Assembly (NCBI RefSeq): GCF_900167375.1 | Contig: NZ_FUWY01000006.1 | Span: 1-64,000 of the forward strand | Reading direction: 5' to 3' | Length of the DNA stretch: 64,000 nucleotides | From: Anaerorhabdus furcosa | GTDB taxonomy: Bacteria; Bacillota_I; Bacilli_A; Erysipelotrichales; Erysipelotrichaceae | Shown: in pieces, positions 33,801-40,631 of the stretch | Position numbering within the stretch: position 1 is the stretch's first letter | Layout: each line of letters opens with the position of its first letter | The notes under the pieces: model-generated | Seen by the model: the letters and a program-made list of their open reading frames with translations, nothing else | Databases searched by the model: none | Told to the model about the DNA's origin: nothing | Position numbers and translations under genes: made by a program

Positions 33801-36562
33801 GCTACGATGAAAACAACAACATCATTGAAGAATCAAAACAAGGCGTTACTACACAATCAACTTATGATGAAAGAAATGCCGTAATAGAAATAAGTTTAAA
33901 TGGTAATCAACTTTATAACTACAGTTATGATGAGAGAGGTTATCAAACTGAAGTCAAAGACAAGGATGGTCATGTTGCATCTCAAAAATTTGACTATTTT
34001 GGTAATGTAATTTCTTCAACAGACACCTTAGGGAATGAAATAAAGTATGATTATGATGGCGAAAAGAATTTAGTTAAAGTACAAGATCCATCAGGAAGAG
34101 TTGTGAATTATAAAGTTGATGGAAACAACAATGTCATTGAAAAGAAAATCAATGATGATAAAATCGCAACTTCTGTTTATGATGAATCAAACAACTTAAT
34201 TGAATATACCGATGAAAATGGATTCAAGGAAACTTTTGCCTATGATCATCAAGGAAATCAAATCGAACTGATTAAACCAAATGGTACTGTCATTACGACA
34301 AAATACAATGAGTTGAATCAAGTCATTCAAATCACAACAGGTTCTGATACGATTAAGAAAGAGTATGACTTACGCGGTAACTTAGTATCGACAACGAACA
34401 ATCAGGGAACAGAGACTAGAGTTGTTGATGACTTGAATCGAATTACTGAAGTCAAGGATGTCAAAGGAAACAGAACAACCTATCAACTTGATTCTTTTGG
34501 AAACCAAACTGAGATTACTTATGCAGAGGGTACAGTTATAACGAAAGAATACAATGACTTCAATCAATTGATTACAATTGAGCGAAATCATGAGTTGGAA
34601 GCAAGATACACCTACGATGTGAATAGGTTTGTAGACAAGATAATACAAGGTAATGGAGTTGTAGTTGAACTTGAAACGGATATCTATGGAAGACTACTAA
34701 AGAAAGAAACAAAATCGAATGGATCTTTAATAGAAAGATTTAAATTTACGTATGATTCGGAGAATAATCTACTTTCTGAAGAAATCACAACACCAACTGA
34801 AAACTATACCAATACCTACACCTATGATGAAAACAATGAACTCAAAACCAGTTCCAAGATGATTGATGGAGAAAGAGTAGAAGTTGAATACAACTACAGT
34901 ATTTTCGGTAATCGCATTCAAAAATCAAAGAGTGGTGATGTTTCTTACAACTACAATGAGAAAAATCAACTTACTTCCATGACTTCCAAAGAAGGTGAAA
35001 CAAAGTATACCTATGACACGAATGGCAATGTGAAATCAAAAATGGATGCAGCCGGTGTCGTCACAAATTACACATATGATAGTTTTAATCGTTTAGTGAA
35101 AGTAAATCAAGGTAAGACTGAAACCACCTATACCTATGATGGCAATGGAAACCGATTAACTGAATCAGTACAAGATACAACAGTCATTCATGATGAGTCG
35201 ACAAATACGCTTTATAAAAACTATACAGTGAATCAATTAAAAGGAATTCTAGCTAGAAAAGAAAACGAAGATACCTTTGAAGCCATGAGAGAACAAGTTC
35301 TTCTCATCAACAAAAACAAAGGATGCAAGGTAATCAATAAGAAGTTGATGCAAGAAGCAGAAACACAAAATACATCTTCAATGACATCCTATGTACCACA
35401 AATCACTACGTTCATCAATGATGTAACACAAGAATATACTGAAGTCTTAGTTGAAAAATCACCTACTCAAACAAGAAGTTATAGTTATGGTGTATCAAGA
35501 ATCAGTGATGGAACTATTTATTATCAAACATCAAGAAACGACTCTGTTACATCCATAACCAATCAAGAAGGAAAAGATACAGAATCTTATAACTATTCTG
35601 ATTATGGCATAGCAGATTCACTAGGATTTGGGTATAATGGAGAAAGAAGAGATATCACAGGACTAATCTATTTAAGAAATAGAACCTATGATGCAACTTC
35701 TGGAAGATTCTTACAACTAGATACCTACTTGGGTGAGAAAGATTCCATCATTACTCAAAACAGAAGTATTGCCTTCAACAACAATCCTTATAAGTATATT
35801 GATAAGGGTGGAAATAGGGCTGCGTATCCTGGTGAGAATGGAGGAGTAAGTAATCCTCCAACGAATGTTTGTTTAGTACCACCACCTACAAATAAAGCAT
35901 TAGGAAATATTTTAAGTGGAAGTGTTATTGGTGGTACTACCAATTTATTGAATCCACAAAATATGAAGAATCAGAGTGAAAATAATCTCAATGCTATGTT
36001 GATAGGTAACTTCATTTGCCCAGATACAGGCAAAAATAAAATATCTTCTTATTCTATCTTTGATCAAAATGTAGAGAAAACGTTTGGCAAAGGTCATATT
36101 AATAACCAAGGATTGCTAAATGATACAATTATTAATGGTTTTTCTTTAGCAGAAAATGGCTGTGCATATATATCGATTTATAATTTGTTTGTCACTAAAG
36201 GAATAAGAAAGAACATTTCAGAGATAATTTTAATGGCAGCAAAAGTGATATTCAATAATACAATAATAGAAAATAAAGGACTAAATATTTATGAAATTAA
36301 AAGTATATTAGATAACTTTGATGTGAAAACTCGTGTCTCGAAAAGAACTGATTGGTTTTTTGATTTGAAAAAAGGTCATAATATAGTTTCAGCAGTATTT
36401 CTAGGTGTATCAGCCCATGCGATGTATATAAACAAAGATGGTATTACTTCCACAATCTACAATTCAATTGACTATGATACAATTAGTATTTCAAATAGTA
36501 AAATATTTAGCTATTTTAAAGATAATCTTTATAATATAGAATATAATATCGAGGTAAATTAA
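27884..36562 (+). CDS. WapA-like RHS-repeat polymorphic toxin with cysteine-protease-like tip
   Basis: The 2892-residue protein has a Sec signal peptide (about residues 1-31, ending AVKA), a Pro/Thr linker (60-118) and a DNRLRE-type region (about 366-545). A LysM domain (about 672-720, GETLASLSSYYGVTVEQILL) and a DUF6531-like segment with GDPINTGSGNYYHENTDF (about 755) follow. A very long array of YD/RHS repeats (about 800-2480) ends in the RHS core YLRNRTYDATSGRFLQLDTY (about 2595). Past YIDKGGNRAAYPGENGG the sequence changes to a unique C-terminal domain. There Cys 2760 (AENGCAYISIYN) and His 2845 (SAHAMYI) match the pattern of papain/C39-like proteases. The plan is that of contact-dependent WapA toxins, in which the shell encloses the tip. 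Confidence 0.9.
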   Translation: MNKKIIKWIKVGFVVSMFLSQFQMGAVAVKAELNKVQLKSTTGTAMLIPTLGNKESRIEAQETPETEIPIEPTSDPVSTPSVDSTDVPIPTSEPTPETTQIPVTTPVSTIPIETPLTEENHSFSMVLPQATLVDKDNEIIEKRTENTKTYQIDEKTFVTDVYFEPVHKEIEGQFEEIDLTLQTPPTTYSLIDQTKFAINGEGYYDIAFYRDEERLARITNEGGFSLEMKLPESNTSDIRMDGNTIQYFNVKEGIDVLYSLSSTKVKSNVLLTKPLNSNRIAEVIDIGDLEFRQEGTTIYLEKEGEVEFVIETPYLMDNVGVTSEQLTLEVIRLSSTEIEVTTIFDQNWVNAEERAFPIAIDPIITPRSNQTVDVTTSTVRSWGGMPIQMTNTPVGRTKGGDEIGIGRTIAHFVMPNIGTGMEIVSASLQMYKYEGSTTNSGINVYSRPYIDPMSTGLNFNNCLNGATLESSLSNSVLNSTGYKSFDVTKHTQDLYTGVNKTLILVAQNEDTNIEPSRFYTEGNAERPKVSITYRLAYDVNPETDINTMDARLRLFSTGLGKLDAVSIDGLAKPKSKISFDLVKLDESGNKLATTTQVSAKDDDKERLFYVDPIYKTNPRTGVQEILVEKVNYTTDYVEASTFDELDTFYTFKMKVEVGSETNTEDVYSDKFMKHEAKLGETLASLSSYYGVTVEQILLDNNTTSKVIKEGDVVLIRVPTNSPKINENDVLPPLMFEEYTAEYKYRGPVCLYGCYAGDPINTGSGNYYHENTDFTINDYKEIPFKRFYNSLGELISTSFGNGFSSNYDQFVFYDKKNNLLYFTGDGKVYEFRNNGSGFDKDLDNPYNIEIQDNKVTLTEEKTKQKIFFDETGTLTKIEELNGHFTEVIYDDYFHMTTLNIDNQKEVLFEYNTKNLVSKITLPDGSFVSYEYNDKNQMTQFMDTEGYIEKYTYDDQGRVSEIIDEDGFSLGRNTYDQKNRVISQMDGEDKIMTFAYGNKETSVTDAEGNTVIYGIDDYNRVIELRYDDGTKQINEYSQNKNQLLSITNELGEVSSYEYNEFGYVSKQVDFDGSVTLFETDKNGNITHQVYPNQTEEWSTYDGVGNKLSFTDIYGKTEFFTYDTENRMTSKTDERGNTERYTYEGNQIKTYTNKLGLTTTYIYNDLGYVTKEEDNQGRSTTYELDTKGNVLKKKDSYGAVEAYVYDGQGHVIRYTNPLGAVTESTYDSMGNVLSTTQNGLTETTIYNQQGQKVSFTDTLGNIETYEYDSKNRLVKTSDIRGNESKNVYDDAGNIIETIDQRGNSTKTIYKNGLARKTMDGYGQETSFEYDASNRIIKTIYPTGEVIQNEYNDKGQLVKTVSSKGIITESVFDEFGQVIETITNGKSVKSEYNALGQLTKSTNALGQSTSYIYDSYGNQVEVIDPKGNRTKTVYDKNNRVIETMNALGYSVKKEYDLNGNVTKEIDELGNITETTYDIYSRLIEEKDAEGYITTTKYNAKGQVSEVISARNVVTNYAYNQFGDNTTITMEGVVVSQKEIDQFGNVIREKTLDRDSTTEYNQMNQVTKTINNLTGLIEERSYTTTGNLNSVSNSAGQSTVYAYDTYNQLIQTTNAMNQVETNEYNEEGQVVRKVGFDGIETTTRYNELNQVSSTTSKGINTSYEYDEVGNKIKETRGSFSTEFDYDENNRLIKTTDALGFIDEIDYDAKGQIISKTDKNGNITSYTYDKNGNQISVTDPRGNTTSTLYDSEGNVVQVTDALGNTTTSEYNAFGQTVKTVDQLNFLVEYVYNDKQQNIQINYPYGFHHKFVYDEAGRVIEEIDSNESSKLTTYDQLGNAITKTDGNGNTTTFVYDALNRIIKEEKPNGLLVETVYDNQGNIVQQIEDGIIIEENEYNNYNQQITSINAMKQEKHIVYDVLGRISKSIDFDGIETSFVYDELGQVLTQTQNNQIITSFTYDGSGNLLTQSINGFLQKENSYDENNNIIEESKQGVTTQSTYDERNAVIEISLNGNQLYNYSYDERGYQTEVKDKDGHVASQKFDYFGNVISSTDTLGNEIKYDYDGEKNLVKVQDPSGRVVNYKVDGNNNVIEKKINDDKIATSVYDESNNLIEYTDENGFKETFAYDHQGNQIELIKPNGTVITTKYNELNQVIQITTGSDTIKKEYDLRGNLVSTTNNQGTETRVVDDLNRITEVKDVKGNRTTYQLDSFGNQTEITYAEGTVITKEYNDFNQLITIERNHELEARYTYDVNRFVDKIIQGNGVVVELETDIYGRLLKKETKSNGSLIERFKFTYDSENNLLSEEITTPTENYTNTYTYDENNELKTSSKMIDGERVEVEYNYSIFGNRIQKSKSGDVSYNYNEKNQLTSMTSKEGETKYTYDTNGNVKSKMDAAGVVTNYTYDSFNRLVKVNQGKTETTYTYDGNGNRLTESVQDTTVIHDESTNTLYKNYTVNQLKGILARKENEDTFEAMREQVLLINKNKGCKVINKKLMQEAETQNTSSMTSYVPQITTFINDVTQEYTEVLVEKSPTQTRSYSYGVSRISDGTIYYQTSRNDSVTSITNQEGKDTESYNYSDYGIADSLGFGYNGERRDITGLIYLRNRTYDATSGRFLQLDTYLGEKDSIITQNRSIAFNNNPYKYIDKGGNRAAYPGENGGVSNPPTNVCLVPPPTNKALGNILSGSVIGGTTNLLNPQNMKNQSENNLNAMLIGNFICPDTGKNKISSYSIFDQNVEKTFGKGHINNQGLLNDTIINGFSLAENGCAYISIYNLFVTKGIRKNISEIILMAAKVIFNNTIIENKGLNIYEIKSILDNFDVKTRVSKRTDWFFDLKKGHNIVSAVFLGVSAHAMYINKDGITSTIYNSIDYDTISISNSKIFSYFKDNLYNIEYNIEVN

Positions 36563-37638
36563 TGAGAAAAATCGTATTCATAATTTTAGCTGTTTCATTT
36601 ATACTTGTTGGATGTACAGAAAAATATGTGTATATAGAGGACATGCTAATAGGTGATTCATCAAAATTCAGTACAAGTTTTGTAACATTAAATAGTATAG
36701 GGGCAAATGTTGTGGCCACGTCAAAGGTTGTTTACTACAATGAACAATATTATTACATAGATAAGTGTGCCATTTATAGTGGCAAAGAACTAATAACAAG
36801 TCTAAATAATAAATGTATAACAGCATTTCAGTATACTGAAAATGGAATTGTAGTTGTACTTAATAATGATTATAGTAATAATCACATAGAATTAGATTCA
36901 TTAGATAAAAGGTTTAAAAAAATAAATGATTTAAAAAGTTATTTAAACCTAGATATTCTATTTATTTCAAGTGATGAAGTAAGAATGGTTGATTATGAAA
37001 CTAAAGGACGAATAGAATTTAGATATAAGATTTATGACGGTGGGAAAATACTGTTTCCACAATTTGAAATTCAGACGAGATACGATATTCCGGATTTTAT
37101 CATAAACAATAAAAAGTATATTATTCGTCATGATTTGGGATATCTATCCGTGGTTGATTTTGATAGTAAGATGATAATAAGTAAAGTTAGAGCTGATCAT
37201 GGTAAAAAATTAAAATCAGTTGGAACAAATGAAGAAAACAGTATAATAGTTCTTTCAAGAGAGAATAAAGATATGCAGTCTAGCTATGATTATATATATT
37301 TTATGAATCCGGATGGCGTACTTAATCAAACAATAGGATTATCTAATAGATTAAATATTATCAACATAATAGGTGATGAAATGATTCTTATTGATAAATC
37401 AGGTACAATATATAAATCTGATTTATTAGGTGAAAATATGATGGTAGTAGATAAAATAAATGAAATTGATATCGATTTGTTATATTCTAAATATATGAAT
37501 GATTATGATGAAAATAGTATTAAACTAAATAAAGTTATTGATGTTCACAATATCAAAAATTATTCCTTCATTTATATCAATGATGAATTGTTTAGAATCA
37601 TTGATACAAGAAATATGAGTCTTGTAGATTTCTCATAA
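36562..37638 (+). CDS. Lipoprotein, candidate immunity protein of the RHS toxin
   Basis: The 358-residue protein starts RKIVFIILAVSFILVGCTEK, a signal peptide with lipobox LVGC, so it should be anchored outside the membrane. The rest is beta-rich with repeated hydrophobic strands (IITSLNNKCITAFQY, IVVVLNNDYS) and may be a propeller-like fold. Its ATG overlaps the RHS stop by one base, with GAGGT six bases upstream. That is the position of immunity genes in WapA/Rhs systems. A surface location would suit blocking a protease tip outside the cell. Family not recognised; the immunity role is inferred from position. Confidence 0.72.
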   Translation: MRKIVFIILAVSFILVGCTEKYVYIEDMLIGDSSKFSTSFVTLNSIGANVVATSKVVYYNEQYYYIDKCAIYSGKELITSLNNKCITAFQYTENGIVVVLNNDYSNNHIELDSLDKRFKKINDLKSYLNLDILFISSDEVRMVDYETKGRIEFRYKIYDGGKILFPQFEIQTRYDIPDFIINNKKYIIRHDLGYLSVVDFDSKMIISKVRADHGKKLKSVGTNEENSIIVLSRENKDMQSSYDYIYFMNPDGVLNQTIGLSNRLNIINIIGDEMILIDKSGTIYKSDLLGENMMVVDKINEIDIDLLYSKYMNDYDENSIKLNKVIDVHNIKNYSFIYINDELFRIIDTRNMSLVDFS

Positions 37639-37641
37639 TTA

Positions 37642-37869
37642 GAACTAATCTATTTAAGAAATAGAACATATGATGCTTCTTTAAAAAGGTTTTTGCAACT
37701 AGATACCTATTTAGGTGAGAAAGATTCCAACATTGCTCAAAATAGAAGTATTGCCTTCAACAATAATCCTTACAAATACATTGATAAGGATGGAAAAAGA
37801 GCTGCTTATCCTAATGAAAATGGAGAAAACGATGAAGCGTATATTTTTATTTACATGGCAAATCATTAA
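37642..37869 (+). pseudogene. Orphan RHS core tip (displaced toxin cassette remnant)
   Basis: The frame translates to LIYLRNRTYDASLKRFLQLD, then TYLGEKDSNIAQNRSIAFNN and YIDKDGKRAAYPNENGE, the end of the RHS core. It aligns without gaps to the main gene at 35660-35844 over 185 bases, with most bases identical. Homology stops at 37826, inside the ribosome-binding site of the next gene. The remaining codons to the stop at 37869 are simply that gene's first bases in another frame. It has no start of its own and is in frame with, and one codon after, the lipoprotein's stop. The toxin part is missing. Confidence 0.85.
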
Positions 37870-38683
37870 AAAAGTAATGAAAATAAGTTGGAAAACAATT
37901 AAAATATTGTTTAAAGTCTTATTAATTTACTTTCTTTTGTGCGAATGCTTAAAGTTATATTTTCTTTCGACAGCAGATAGAGAAAATAGACTCATACAAG
38001 AAGTTGAAATTGAGACAAGTGATAAACTTCATTACTTTAATTTGCGTGAGGGGTTGTATGAAACTGTATGTAACGAAAATCTGTGTGAAACTCGTCCATA
38101 TCTTAAAATCATTGAGATATCAAATGGCATTATCTTGAGAATTGCAATTGACGAATGGTATTCGTATTTCGAAAAATATCTTTTTGATGCAAAAAGACCA
38201 GAATTATATAGTTTTCCTTTAGAAGGAGAAAGTAGATTTAAAAATAGAACATATCAAGAACAATTGATTTCTTGGCATTCTATTGTGATTCCTTTTGAAG
38301 ATGATAGATTTAGGTTAATTTATTTCTTAGATAGTAGTAAACCATATATCGGCATTATAGAGAATGAATATTTAGAAGATAGATTGGTCTTGGAAAAATT
38401 TAGAACAAATAACCTAGCAGAAAGTTTTTTGAAAATAGACCAAAATAAATTAGAAAAAGCTTTACAGGAGTATAATATAAATGATCAAGTAGATGCGGAA
38501 ATGATGAATCAAAAAATAGAAGAGTCATATAATGAATATATTCAATATGAAAAGGAATTACAATTCTATTCAATAATAATAAGTATCATTAAAATCATTA
38601 TTCTCATTATATTAATATTTTATAGAAGATGTAAAAAGGAATTTAAGAAAATATTAACAAAGTTGGGACTTGGTTTTGATTGA
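37832..38683 (+). CDS. Membrane protein, candidate immunity gene of the displaced RHS tip
   Basis: The 283-residue protein starts KRIFLFTWQIIKKVMKISWK with an N-terminal membrane segment (IKILFKVLLIYFLLCECLKL). It has a soluble central domain (residues about 50-235) and a second membrane helix near the C-terminus (IISIIKIIILIILIFYRR). ATG 37832 is preferred because GGAGA six bases upstream, at the edge of the RHS tip, is the only good ribosome-binding site. Longer in-frame starts run through RHS-derived sequence. It is AT-rich like other immunity genes here. Not a recognised family; the role is inferred from position. Confidence 0.7.
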   Translation: MKRIFLFTWQIIKKVMKISWKTIKILFKVLLIYFLLCECLKLYFLSTADRENRLIQEVEIETSDKLHYFNLREGLYETVCNENLCETRPYLKIIEISNGIILRIAIDEWYSYFEKYLFDAKRPELYSFPLEGESRFKNRTYQEQLISWHSIVIPFEDDRFRLIYFLDSSKPYIGIIENEYLEDRLVLEKFRTNNLAESFLKIDQNKLEKALQEYNINDQVDAEMMNQKIEESYNEYIQYEKELQFYSIIISIIKIIILIILIFYRRCKKEFKKILTKLGLGFD

Positions 38684-38702
38684 TCTAGCTCGGTAACGAA
38701 TT

Positions 38703-38762
38703 TGGTTTATGGTAAATTACAATAATTTAACACTTACCTAGGCGATAAGGATTCCCTCGTTA
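38703..38762 (+). pseudogene. Decayed second RHS tip remnant
   Basis: Bases 38730-38762 match the main RHS core (LDTYLGEKDS region, near 35720) at 24 of 33 ungapped positions by my count. They translate to FNTYLGDKDSLV. The flanking frame contains stops (VYGKLQ then stop). This looks like a third cassette boundary that has decayed, and the next gene would be its immunity gene. Confidence 0.5.
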
Positions 38763-38854
38763 TGATTTTTGTATTAGATATACAAAATTATGATTTTATA
38801 TGAAGATAGTTCATAGTAATTAGAACTGTTAGTAACACGGTTATGGAGCTGAAT

Positions 38855-39415
38855 ATGAAGGGAATAATATTTAATAATCCAAATAAACATTATATAATCG
38901 ATATAAGTGGTAATTTTATTATTCTGTTTTTGATTAACCTTATTGGGAAAAGTAAAATAAATTTATATAGGGTAAATTTAAAATCGATAGAAGAATTTAA
39001 ATATCAAAATGGAAGTAAAATATCAAAACTTAGATTGCCATTTTTAATAGCATTTTCAATAGCAATTGGAAATATATTAAGTAATGTGGAATCACCCGCA
39101 ATACTTTCTATCAATAGTTTTGCCATACTATGCATTATATGCGTAATTTGGATAGTTTTACCATTTAGTAAAATAAGTCGATTTGTATTTTTAACTAAAA
39201 TAAATAGACTAAAAATTATTAATTCAAGGTTAGCTGGGAAAATTTATATTCCTAATAAAAATTATTTTTTAAAATACATTTTTCTGAAAATTATGATATT
39301 TTTGTCTTATTGCTCCATTTGCATTCTTGATAGGACCATTCTCAAGATATTATTTGCAATTACTTTAATAATATTTATTAGTTGGATAAAAAAATTCAAT
39401 GGAATTTATTCGTAA
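38855..39415 (+). CDS. Multi-pass membrane protein resembling DUF443-type immunity proteins
   Basis: The 186-residue protein has four or five predicted membrane helices. Its N-terminus (FNNPNKHYIIDISGNFIILF then INLYRVNLKSIEEFKY) resembles the DUF443 family. A staphylococcal DUF443 member, TsaI, protects against the T7SS toxin TspA. ATG 38855 has GGAG six bases upstream; the in-frame ATG 38843 sits on that site. It follows a decayed RHS tip, so it may be an orphan immunity protein. The family assignment is tentative. Confidence 0.5.
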   Translation: MKGIIFNNPNKHYIIDISGNFIILFLINLIGKSKINLYRVNLKSIEEFKYQNGSKISKLRLPFLIAFSIAIGNILSNVESPAILSINSFAILCIICVIWIVLPFSKISRFVFLTKINRLKIINSRLAGKIYIPNKNYFLKYIFLKIMIFLSYCSICILDRTILKILFAITLIIFISWIKKFNGIYS

Positions 39416-39731
39416 TAGAATTAAATGATGGAAGTATTTTGTTTCCCATAAATATTAGTAATTAAAAAAGTCCTAGTGAATTAAGAGTAGTGAACAAATA
39501 TTCTATTTTCTATGTAATTAACCTGCAAAAAATGATATAGTAAAATCAATAAAGACTTATAGTTGAGATTGAGAAACATGAGATACATTTTTATTTCAAT
39601 CTACTCTAAGGGAGTGTGAATAATTGTGTTTTGAGGGTGATGGTTGCTCTGTTTTGTTAAATGATGAAACATCAAAATAAACAAGTATTGTGAATCAAAT
39701 TAATCAATATGATATGAGGAGGAAATCTAAA
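39416..39731. other. AT-rich intergenic region before the chaperone module
   Basis: No gene is visible. A loose inverted repeat (AGATTGA ... TCAATCT, near 39565-39600) is the only structure I can point to. The ribosome-binding site AGGAGG (39717-39722) at its right end sets the start of the next gene. No convincing promoter was found. Confidence 0.5.
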
Positions 39732-40631
39732 ATGATGGGTGAATATGGAGAAGCATCATTAAAAAATAATATTAGTTCTTTGTTTTGGTTAAATATATTA
39801 TGTCCACTTGGTTGTTTAGTTTGGTGGTCCGTAGACACATATTTTTTGGGTATAGGAATTTTTATAATTCTTATTATCTATTTAATATATCTATATAGTT
39901 TTCTTTATGGCTCCTTATCCATTTGTAGAAAAACTGTATACAATACAAATATCAACGAGGATGCAACTATAACATTAAGTAAAAATAATGTGCAATATAA
40001 TGTTTCATCAATTACTTCAGTTAGAATTCTTGTTGGGAGAAATGATTTGATAATTGAAGGAGAAATATTTTATACTAATAAACTCAAAAAAATAAAAAGA
40101 ATAAAACAACTTAGCAGTTACATTATTCAACCAGAATTAAATCTGTTTCTAAAAAAATTGGAGTTATCAAAAAAAATTATAGCTTCAAAAAAATATGTTA
40201 ACAATGCATTAGAAATAATATTAGAATCTGCTGCGAAAAATAGAGAAGAGTATTTTGTAAAAGAGATGCAAGATACCTTGATATTAGTTCCTGCATATAT
40301 ATCTAAGGTTAAATCAATTTATAATTTAGAAAATATTAATGATGAAATATTTGTTGTACCTTATATTAATGATGGAAATATTTATTTGTTTACTAGGGTA
40401 GATGAAACTAAGAGTTTCAATGAATTAAACAAATATATATTTTTCCCTACAACAACTAGAAATTTATTGAATTCAATAAATTCTATTGCTAATACAGATG
40501 CGATTTTTAATGAAAGAATTGAAAAAGTTGTAATTAATGAAAGAAGTAGCTCTTTTAAGATGTCATTAGAGGAGTATTGCAAAATATTTGATAATAGTTT
40601 AGGAGGATGGAATGATGATTTTGGGAATTGA
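39732..40631 (+). CDS. Membrane protein with SseB-like domain
   Basis: The 299-residue protein has two membrane helices near its N-terminus (residues about 18-65, SLFWLNILCPLGCLVWW onward). The C-terminal half (EEYFVKEMQDTLILVPAY, then VVPYINDGNIYLFTRVDETK) resembles the SseB N-terminal domain. AGGAGG nine bases upstream fixes ATG 39732 over the in-frame GTG at 39690. Its end overlaps the Hsp70 gene by about 20 bases, so the two are cotranslated. SseB-like domains occur in chaperone and secretion-linked contexts, but this combination is not one I know. Function unproven. Confidence 0.65.
   Translation: MMGEYGEASLKNNISSLFWLNILCPLGCLVWWSVDTYFLGIGIFIILIIYLIYLYSFLYGSLSICRKTVYNTNINEDATITLSKNNVQYNVSSITSVRILVGRNDLIIEGEIFYTNKLKKIKRIKQLSSYIIQPELNLFLKKLELSKKIIASKKYVNNALEIILESAAKNREEYFVKEMQDTLILVPAYISKVKSIYNLENINDEIFVVPYINDGNIYLFTRVDETKSFNELNKYIFFPTTTRNLLNSINSIANTDAIFNERIEKVVINERSSSFKMSLEEYCKIFDNSLGGWNDDFGN

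Noticed and set aside
30100..35600. Many short near-repeats that could be taken for a CRISPR array or tandem DNA repeat
   Set aside because: They are in-frame YD/RHS protein repeats with varied spacing and diverged bases; no constant repeat-spacer pattern exists.
37715..37831. Longer start for the membrane immunity candidate
   Set aside because: Those codons are another frame of RHS tip sequence; the good ribosome-binding site is before ATG 37832.
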